Positions 1 through 5,226 of a DNA stretch of 15,549 nt are shown one piece after another. Source of the stretch: UBA4246 sp045113475 (GTDB taxonomy: Bacteria; Bacillota; Clostridia; Christensenellales; Aristaeellaceae); NCBI GenBank assembly GCA_045113475.1, contig JBGUIY010000012.1, positions 1 to 15,549 on the forward strand, written 5' to 3'. Position 1 is the first letter of the stretch. Each line of letters starts with the position of its first letter. The notes below the pieces were generated by a model, which was not told the DNA's origin, did not search any database, and saw only the letters and a program-made list of their open reading frames with translations. Made by a program: the position numbers and the translations under genes.

Positions 1-1
1 C

Positions 2-112
2 GATCCCTTCTACCGTGTGAGCGCGAGGCTGATCAGCTTCAGGTTCGACGGCTGGACCAAGAACATCATGAAGAAGAACGTTCAGAAGAAGACCTGGACG
101 CGGTCCTGGTAA
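2..112 (+). CDS. C-terminal end of an unrecognised protein (partial)
   Basis: An open frame enters from the left edge and ends with TAA at 110-112, giving the last 36 residues of a protein. The tail is strongly basic and aromatic (it contains KNIMKKN and ends KKTWTRSW). I do not recognise a family from so short a piece. A promoter for the next gene begins about ten bases after the stop, so this gene is probably the end of a separate transcript. That the frame is coding is an inference from its open reading and its position just before a promoter; the protein upstream is needed to name it. Confidence 0.5.
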   Translation, partial: DPFYRVSARLISFRFDGWTKNIMKKNVQKKTWTRSW

Positions 113-121
113 AAGGTTTTC

Positions 122-150
122 TGGAATTTCATCCAAATACCTGGTATAAT
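122..150 (+). promoter_or_regulatory. Extended -10 promoter for the LysM peptide gene
   Basis: A perfect TATAAT at 145-150 is preceded by TG at 142-143, forming an extended -10 element (TGGTATAAT). The -35 region at 122-127 is TGGAAT, a weak match with 17-bp spacing, as is common when the extended -10 is present. It would start RNA near 157, leaving a leader of about 100 nt before the ATG at 259. I see no strong structure in that leader. Confidence 0.6.
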
Positions 151-258
151 AAGGCAAATCAGATGCCAGACCTGGAAACGGCGCGTATATACTGTTGGAA
201 ACACCAGACGGTGCTTCCGGATAAAAGCTCTGCATAGAACTGAAGGAGGTAAACGATC

Positions 259-507
259 ATGAGTGAACTCGAAAACAAAGAAGCTATTGAGCTGAGCATG
301 GATGAAATGAACGAAATCGCGGGCGGCGCTTTCAAGCCCCTGAACCCGAAGAGGGGTTTCATCGTATATCAGATCTCCAAGGGCGAGACCCTGGGCCGCA
401 TCGCGAAGCGCTTCGGCTACACCGTGAAGGATCTGCTGGACTGGAACCCGAAGATCGTTGACAAGAACAAGATCTATTACGGCGATTATCTCTACATCCG
501 TGCGTAA
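259..507 (+). CDS. Small LysM-domain peptide with a double-glycine export leader
   Basis: An 82-residue protein. Residues 1-23 look like a double-glycine leader: acidic, with LSMDEMNEIAGG ending at the GG where peptidase-containing ABC transporters (C39 peptidase) cut class II bacteriocins and related peptides. What follows is about 59 residues, mostly one LysM domain (roughly residues 35-82, with the pattern YQISKGETLGRIAKRFG, then DLLDWNP, then GDYLYI). LysM domains bind N-acetylglucosamine-containing glycans such as peptidoglycan. I infer a secreted, cleaved, wall-binding peptide. The start is secure: GAAGGAGG lies 8-15 bases upstream of the ATG. No transporter is visible in the window, so export would use one encoded elsewhere. 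Alternatively the N-terminus only resembles a leader and the protein stays cytoplasmic. Confidence 0.88.
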   Translation: MSELENKEAIELSMDEMNEIAGGAFKPLNPKRGFIVYQISKGETLGRIAKRFGYTVKDLLDWNPKIVDKNKIYYGDYLYIRA

Positions 508-514
508 CGGCTCC

Positions 515-530
515 CGGCGCTTCGGCGCCG
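515..530 (+). other. Small hairpin with a UUCG loop after the LysM gene
   Basis: A perfect 6-bp stem, CGGCGC/GCGCCG, closes a TTCG tetraloop eight bases after the LysM stop codon. C(UUCG)G is an exceptionally stable RNA loop. No T-tract follows, so it is not a typical intrinsic terminator. It could protect the 3' end of the message or be the pause part of a weak terminator. Confidence 0.45.
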
Positions 531-581
531 CAGCATGAACGCGCAGCACTGATCGACGCCGGCAGCGGCAGACAGTGAAAC

Positions 582-619
582 AGCCTGTAACTCGGAGCGC
601 TTACCCTGGGTTACAGGCT
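582..619 (+). terminator. Stem-loop, possible terminator or leader hairpin before the STAS-kinase gene
   Basis: AGCCTGTAAC (582-591) pairs perfectly with GTTACAGGCT (610-619). Four more inner pairs, two of them G-U, extend the stem to about 14 bp around a 10-nt loop. ATTTATC follows, a short and imperfect U-tract. It lies 26 bases before the next ATG and just upstream of its ribosome binding site. It may end the LysM transcript or act as a leader structure for the next gene. Apart from this and the UUCG hairpin, the gap 508-645 shows no gene. Confidence 0.5.
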
Positions 620-645
620 ATTTATCAATAAGGGGGTGAAAACGA

Positions 646-1803
646 ATGTGCTCAGAGCTTGAAAACGGGGTCCTGGTCCTGTATCCGGAGGGCAGGATCG
701 ATTCCGTCAACGCCGACGAGGTCGAAATGCAGATCCTGGATGAGATCGGCAGCAATCCCGGCGTCCCCTATATCATCGATGCAGGACGCCTCGAATATAT
801 ATCCAGCGCCGGCCTGCGCGTGATCCTAAAGCTGATCGGCCTGGGATACAGGCCCGCTGAGATACGCAATGCTTCACCCCTTGTCTACGACATGATGGAA
901 GCAAGCGGCTTCATCAGTTTTCTGACGGTCCGGAAACGGATGCGGGAGATCAGTGTCGTGGGCCTGCCGCTGGTCGGCAGCGGTGCGGTCGGCACGGTGT
1001 ACCGGCTGGATGTGGACAGCATCGTGAAGGTATTCAACAAAGGCGTCGGTCTGGACGTCGTGGAGCGGGAACAGAAGAAAGCGAGACAGGCCTTCCTGAA
1101 GGGGATACCGACTGCCATCGCCTTCGATATCGTCCGCGTCGGGGACCGGTACGGCGCCGTGTTCGAGATGATCAAGGCGGACAGCTTCAACGATGTAGTC
1201 GTAAGGGAGCCCGAGCGTACCGATGAGATCATCGGGGCCTATGTCAGGCTGATGAAGCAGATACATCGGGTCTCCATGAATCCGGTGGAACTGCCCGATT
1301 CCAGGCAGGTGTATCTGCAATACCTCAATGAAATCGGCGCAATCCCGGAAAAGCTGTCCGAGAATCTCCGGTCGATCCTGACTGCTATGCCGGAAAATCT
1401 GCACGTCGTACACGGCGACCTGCAGATGAAAAACATCATGATGTCCGACGGCGACCCGATGCTGATCGACATGGACACGCTGAGCGTGGGGGATCCTGCT
1501 TTCGAGTTTGCCGGGCTTTTCGTGGCCTATATCGCGTTCAGCGATTTCGAACCCGACAATACCGTGACGTTTTTCGGCATCGACGCGGAAAGGTGCGCGG
1601 GGATCTACCGGTCGGTTCTGGAGGCTTACTTGGGGGAGGCCAATGAAGCGGCGGTGCGGCATTTCAGCCGCAGGAGCATGCTCCTGGGCTATATCCGCTA
1701 CCTGTATCTGCTGACGGTCCTGAAACTGGGAAAAGAGGAACTCCGGGCTGTCCGTGTCGAAAATGCGCTGAAAAAGCTTGAAGCGCTTGCCGGTGAATGC
1801 TGA
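646..1803 (+). CDS. STAS domain fused to an aminoglycoside/choline-kinase-like domain
   Basis: A 385-residue protein with two parts. Residues 1-98 form a STAS (anti-sigma antagonist) domain with YISSAGLRVIL; Ser53/Ser54 correspond to the phospho-acceptor site of the SpoIIAA/RsbV family. Residues 103-383 resemble the APH/choline kinase fold: a glycine-rich loop (GSGAVGTVY, 111-119), a candidate ATP-anchoring Lys128 (VKVF), the Brenner-type catalytic motif HGDLQMKN (256-263, Asp258 and Asn263) and a metal-binding Asp275 in IDMD. All key kinase residues are present, so it should be active, but its substrate is unknown. The start follows a strong AGGGGGTGA. Its phosphorylation target could be its own STAS domain, another STAS protein or a small molecule. 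It lies upstream of the partner-switching operon and separate from it by a promoter. Confidence 0.9.
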   Translation: MCSELENGVLVLYPEGRIDSVNADEVEMQILDEIGSNPGVPYIIDAGRLEYISSAGLRVILKLIGLGYRPAEIRNASPLVYDMMEASGFISFLTVRKRMREISVVGLPLVGSGAVGTVYRLDVDSIVKVFNKGVGLDVVEREQKKARQAFLKGIPTAIAFDIVRVGDRYGAVFEMIKADSFNDVVVREPERTDEIIGAYVRLMKQIHRVSMNPVELPDSRQVYLQYLNEIGAIPEKLSENLRSILTAMPENLHVVHGDLQMKNIMMSDGDPMLIDMDTLSVGDPAFEFAGLFVAYIAFSDFEPDNTVTFFGIDAERCAGIYRSVLEAYLGEANEAAVRHFSRRSMLLGYIRYLYLLTVLKLGKEELRAVRVENALKKLEALAGEC

Positions 1804-1840
1804 AATGAAAATCCGCCTGTCGGTATCGCAGAAATCGTGA

Positions 1841-1869
1841 TAGACAGAACGGAATGAAAATGATATAAT
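1841..1869 (+). promoter_or_regulatory. Sigma-A-type promoter of the partner-switching operon
   Basis: TAGACA (1841-1846) and a perfect TATAAT (1864-1869) are separated by 17 bp, close to the housekeeping consensus (5 of 6 and 6 of 6). RNA would begin near 1876, leaving a leader of about 135 nt before the STAS gene at 2011. The gap 1804-2010 holds no gene; it contains this promoter and the leader hairpin. Confidence 0.75.
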
Positions 1870-1936
1870 CAATAAGTGCAGTATTTCTGTCGGCCCCGCG
1901 CTGACTGACAGGCAGCGTCCTGTGCCGGCAGTTCTG

Positions 1937-1974
1937 TCCGCCGATTGCAGTCTCCCGCGGGAACGCCCGGCGGA
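1937..1974 (+). other. Leader hairpin upstream of the STAS gene
   Basis: TCCGCCG (1937-1943) pairs perfectly with CGGCGGA (1968-1974) around a 24-nt interior that itself contains the palindrome CCCGCGGG. It lies in the long leader, about 36 nt before the start codon, and does not cover the GGAGA ribosome binding site. I do not recognise a known riboswitch. It may affect message stability or be incidental in GC-rich sequence. Confidence 0.35.
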
Positions 1975-2010
1975 TCGTAACATAATACGAGTGAAAAGGA
2001 GAGATTCACA

Positions 2011-2307
2011 ATGACTATCACAAAGAAGCAGAATGGTTCGACACTGGAACTTGCTGTGGCAGGCCGTCTGGACACCATGACCGCTCCTGAACTGGAAGCG
2101 GCTCTCAGCAAGGACATGGGCGGGGCTGAAGAACTGATTCTGGACTTCAGCAAGCTGGATTATATTTCTTCCGCCGGTCTCCGCGTCCTGCTGTCTGCCC
2201 ATAAAGCGATGCTTCCCAAGGAAGGCATGAAGGTCATCCACGTGAACGATATTGTCCAGGAAGTTTTTGAAGTGACCGGTTTCGCTGATATTCTTACGAT
2301 TGAGTGA
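2011..2307 (+). CDS. STAS-domain protein, anti-sigma factor antagonist (RsbV/SpoIIAA-like)
   Basis: A 98-residue single-domain STAS protein, the usual length for this family. It has LDYISSAGLRVLL (residues 49-61); Ser54 aligns with the phosphorylated Ser56 of RsbV. In partner switching the unphosphorylated form binds an RsbW-like kinase and releases that kinase's other partner; a PP2C phosphatase resets it. Both enzyme types are encoded downstream (3040-4791 and 4779-5189), so this is very likely their substrate. The start has AAAGGAGAG upstream. The motif is nearly the same as in the STAS-kinase fusion at 646-1803. The next gene starts six bases after this stop, which implies one transcript and probably coupled translation. 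Confidence 0.93.
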   Translation: MTITKKQNGSTLELAVAGRLDTMTAPELEAALSKDMGGAEELILDFSKLDYISSAGLRVLLSAHKAMLPKEGMKVIHVNDIVQEVFEVTGFADILTIE

Positions 2308-2313
2308 GGAATT

Positions 2314-2919
2314 ATGATTACTGATAAGATTGTTGTATCGAGCAAGGGAAATCAGATGGAAAGCGCCCTCCGGCAGGCGGAAAAGGTTGCCGCCTATAAG
2401 GAACTGGGCGAAAAGCAGACGATGCACCTGCGGCTGCTCACCGAAGAAATGATGGGCATGATGCGCTCGATCACCGGCGAAACCCGCGGCGTCTTCTGGA
2501 TCGAGGACGATGGCGATGATACGTACCAGCTCCACCTGAAGGTGGATACCCGGATGGACTCCGAAAAGCGCGATCAGCTGCTTGCGGCCTCCACCTCCGG
2601 CAAAAATGAATCCGCCAAGGGGTTCATGGGCCGTCTGCGCGATTTCTTTGACCGCAGCGGGGACGCGGATGTGGTGACCTATTCCAATCCCCTGTTCATG
2701 TCCGGTGCGATGGAATACTCTTCTACGCCGGCGCTGGACTGGGAATGGTCCATGTCCAAGTATGAGACAGAACTGGCCTCCCGCATTCAGGAGGACGAAG
2801 CCGCGCGTGAAGCCTGGGACGAACTTGAAAAATCCGTCGTCCACAACATTGCGGACGAGGTCAAGGTCAGCATCAAAGGCCAGAGCGCCGAAATGATCAT
2901 CTTCAAGAAGCTGGGCTGA
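2314..2919 (+). CDS. Degenerate GHKL-ATPase-like protein next to STAS
   Basis: A 201-residue protein. Its order of elements suggests a decayed RsbW/HATPase fold: a helix LRLLTEEMMGMM (39-50) in the place of the N-box but with no Asn, a strand pair FWIEDDG...YQLHLKV (61-77), a segment SGKNESAKGFMGRLRDFF (95-112) in the place of the G2 box, and a final strand VSIKGQSAEMIIFKKL (185-200). The G1 motif DxGxG is absent and an insert of about 60 residues (113-175) precedes the last strand. It is therefore unlikely to bind ATP in the normal way. Ribosome binding site GTGAGGA overlaps the end of the STAS gene. I infer a regulatory partner of STAS rather than a kinase; family assignment is tentative, the gene itself is secure. 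Confidence 0.8.
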   Translation: MITDKIVVSSKGNQMESALRQAEKVAAYKELGEKQTMHLRLLTEEMMGMMRSITGETRGVFWIEDDGDDTYQLHLKVDTRMDSEKRDQLLAASTSGKNESAKGFMGRLRDFFDRSGDADVVTYSNPLFMSGAMEYSSTPALDWEWSMSKYETELASRIQEDEAAREAWDELEKSVVHNIADEVKVSIKGQSAEMIIFKKLG

Positions 2920-3039
2920 ACGGCTGAACACTCGGTTTTATCAGTCATTGGATCGTCTTTACGTCCTTGCTGACGGCACTGAAGTACACGTTTGGGTATT
3001 CACCTGAATCGGATTAACCGGCGGAAGGGGGCGAGGGCA

Positions 3040-4791
3040 TTGCCGGAAAAGAGCATAAGGGAAATGGGCGCGTGGGAGCTCTTCCATTATTCTCTGAAAA
3101 CCAGGGTTTTCCGAGCAACGCTGATGGGCGCCCTGCTCCTCGGCATCGTGACCATGACCGTCGGCCTGATCTCATATACGGTGAGCCTGATCAGCCAGTA
3201 TATCGGCCAATCCTATGCCCTGGCCAGCAGTACCGCGATCATCGTGGACCGCTGGATCGACGAGGACGCCATATCCAGCATGGTCATGGATGTATACAGG
3301 AGCATGACGCCCGAGGAGCGCGCCAAAACCAAGACGCCGGAGTATCGTGAGCGTTTTGCGCATGTAAAGGATGAAAAGGCCTTCAAATACATGCGGTCGA
3401 TCCTCAGAGAGATGCTGAAGACGGGCAACGTGAACGACATCTATTATGCCATGTATGACGCCGATACGCAGGCGCTGGTATATATCTGCGACCCGGACGA
3501 GTCCGAGGAGACCGGCTTCTGGCCTGGCGAATGGGAGCACGTCGAAAAATCCGAAATCGACCGCTTCTCCTCCTGGGACGGCAAGGGCAAACTGAGCGAC
3601 ATCAAGAACAACCCGCAGAGCGGCCTGCAGTGCACCAGCGGCGCTCCGCTCATGAATGAAGCGGGCCGCATCAACGGCTTCATCCTCGCTGATGTGACGA
3701 TGAACAACGTCCGGGGCCCGATATTGCTGTTCGTGTTCCGGTACGTGGTCGCCCTGCTGGTGACCATCGCCATCGTCAGTTTCCTGATGATCCGGCGGAT
3801 GAAGAAGACCCTCGTCCTCCCGATCAATTCCATCGCGGACGCGGCGAAGGCCTACGTGGAGGACCGCAGGAAGGGGATCATGTCGACAGATCACTTCGCG
3901 AAGCTCAGCATCCACACGGGCGATGAGGTCGAGAACCTCAGCCTGGTGATGGCCGAGTTGGAGAAGGACGTGACCGAATACGAGGCCTATCTGACGCAGG
4001 TGACAGCCGAGCAGGAGCGGATCGAGACGGAGCTGGAGCTGGCAAAGCGCATCCAGGCGGATATGCTGCCCAGCGTTTTCCCGCCGTTCCCGGAGAGAAC
4101 GGATTTCGACATTTACGCATCCATGACGCCGGCGAAGGAAGTCGGCGGCGATTTCTACGATTTTTTCCTGATCGACGAAAACCGCCTGGGGCTGGTCATC
4201 GCCGACGTGTCCGGGAAAGGCGTCCCGGCCGCGCTGTTTATGATGACCTGCAAGACCATGCTCCAGAACTACGCCACGTCGGGCCTCAGGCCTGCTGAAG
4301 TGCTGGACGCGGTCAACAAGAAGATTTGTCAGAACAACAAGGAGCAGATGTTCGTCACCATCTGGTTCGGGATCCTGGATCTGCGCTCGGGCCGTCTGGC
4401 AGCCGCCAACGCGGGCCACGAATTCCCCGTTCTGAAAAAACCGGGCGGTGTCTTTGAAATTTTAAAGGATAAACACGCTTTTGTGATCGGCGGGCTGGAA
4501 CAAACCGTTTTCAAAGAATATGAATTGCAGCTCGAACCGGGAACCAAGCTGTTTGTTTATACAGACGGTGTTACGGAAGCGACCAATGAGCGGGACGAGC
4601 TTTACGGTACCGACCGTATGCTGGAAGCGCTCAACCGGACCCCGGATGTCCCGTGCCAGAAGATCCTGGAGCAGGTACAACGATCGGTGGATGAGTTCGT
4701 TGGGAACGCGCCACAGTTTGACGACCTGACCATGTTATGCGTTGAATACTTCGGAGCGAATTGCAAAGGAGGCGCCTCATGCAAGAAATAA
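3040..4791 (+). CDS. Membrane PP2C-type serine phosphatase (SpoIIE/RsbU family) with HAMP and extracytoplasmic sensor
   Basis: From the chosen start the protein has 583 residues. Layout: a transmembrane helix about 27-52, an extracytoplasmic sensor-like region about 53-227, a second helix 228-250, a HAMP-like linker to about 315, a coiled coil to about 350, and a PP2C_SIG/SpoIIE phosphatase domain about 355-570. Metal-binding acidic motifs are intact: VGGDFYDFF, IADVSGKGVPAALFM, NAGHEFPVL, YTDGVTEA and FDDLTML. It should remove phosphate from the STAS protein in response to an outside signal. I chose TTG at 3040 because GGAAGGGGG sits eight bases upstream. A TTG at 2992 lacks a ribosome binding site and an ATG at 3064 has only a close, weak one. 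The gap 2920-3039 shows no gene or clear promoter. The end overlaps the next gene by 13 bases. Confidence 0.92.
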   Translation: MPEKSIREMGAWELFHYSLKTRVFRATLMGALLLGIVTMTVGLISYTVSLISQYIGQSYALASSTAIIVDRWIDEDAISSMVMDVYRSMTPEERAKTKTPEYRERFAHVKDEKAFKYMRSILREMLKTGNVNDIYYAMYDADTQALVYICDPDESEETGFWPGEWEHVEKSEIDRFSSWDGKGKLSDIKNNPQSGLQCTSGAPLMNEAGRINGFILADVTMNNVRGPILLFVFRYVVALLVTIAIVSFLMIRRMKKTLVLPINSIADAAKAYVEDRRKGIMSTDHFAKLSIHTGDEVENLSLVMAELEKDVTEYEAYLTQVTAEQERIETELELAKRIQADMLPSVFPPFPERTDFDIYASMTPAKEVGGDFYDFFLIDENRLGLVIADVSGKGVPAALFMMTCKTMLQNYATSGLRPAEVLDAVNKKICQNNKEQMFVTIWFGILDLRSGRLAAANAGHEFPVLKKPGGVFEILKDKHAFVIGGLEQTVFKEYELQLEPGTKLFVYTDGVTEATNERDELYGTDRMLEALNRTPDVPCQKILEQVQRSVDEFVGNAPQFDDLTMLCVEYFGANCKGGASCKK

Positions 4792-5189
4792 CCATGAAGG
4801 CCGTGATCGAAAGCATTCCCGCTGTGACCGATTTTGTCGATGCGCAGCTGGAAGCGATTGACTGTCCGATGAAAGCCCAGATGCAGATCAACGTGGCGAT
4901 CGATGAGATATTCAGCAATATATCGCATTACGCCTATCCCGGCAGCGAGGGAGAAGCCACGGTGCGCTTTGAGTATGATCCGCAGGCGAAGGAAGCGAAG
5001 GTCTGTTTCCGGGATCACGGGGTGCCTTATAATTCGCTGAACAAGAGCGATCCGGACGTGACGCTGCCAGCAGTGGAAAGGGCAGTGGGCGGCCTTGGCA
5101 TCTTCCTTGTCAAGAAGCTGATGGACAGGATCACCTACGAGTATACGGACGGAATGAATGTGCTCTGCATCATCAAAAAGGTGGGGTGA
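4779..5189 (+). CDS. RsbW-like anti-sigma serine kinase / GHKL ATPase
   Basis: A 136-residue protein, the typical size of RsbW/SpoIIAB-type ATPases. The N-box is intact (DEIFSNISHYAY, Glu43 and Asn47), the G1 region has FRDHGVPYN (Asp79 and Gly81), and the G2 region has GGLGIFLVKKLMD (104-116). Such proteins phosphorylate a STAS partner and hold a second partner inactive. The start at 4779 is supported by AAAGGAGG six bases upstream; a longer form from a TTG at 4761 would begin before that site. It overlaps the phosphatase gene by 13 bases, so kinase and phosphatase are probably made together. No sigma factor gene lies nearby, so the protein it controls is not evident. Confidence 0.93.
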   Translation: MQEITMKAVIESIPAVTDFVDAQLEAIDCPMKAQMQINVAIDEIFSNISHYAYPGSEGEATVRFEYDPQAKEAKVCFRDHGVPYNSLNKSDPDVTLPAVERAVGGLGIFLVKKLMDRITYEYTDGMNVLCIIKKVG

Positions 5190-5226
5190 CATTCGCCGCT
5201 TTGCGGGCTGACTGCCGGGGGAAAGC

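Noticed and set aside
1870..2010. Possible known riboswitch in the leader of the STAS gene
   Set aside because: I could not match conserved core sequences of any riboswitch class I know; only generic stems are visible.
874..2931. 685-codon open frame on the minus strand under the STAS-kinase and STAS genes
   Set aside because: It lies antisense to three well-supported genes with clear domains and ribosome binding sites; long antisense open frames are common in GC-rich coding DNA, and its translation is low-complexity and histidine/arginine-rich with no recognisable domain.
2992..3039. Upstream TTG start for the phosphatase, adding 16 residues
   Set aside because: No ribosome binding site precedes it, whereas TTG at 3040 has GGAAGGGGG at good spacing.
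3172..4419. 415-codon minus-strand open frame under the PP2C phosphatase
   Set aside because: Antisense to a gene with intact phosphatase motifs; the translation shows no family features.
4761..4778. Upstream TTG start for the RsbW-like gene
   Set aside because: It would begin before the AAAGGAGG that clearly serves the ATG at 4779.
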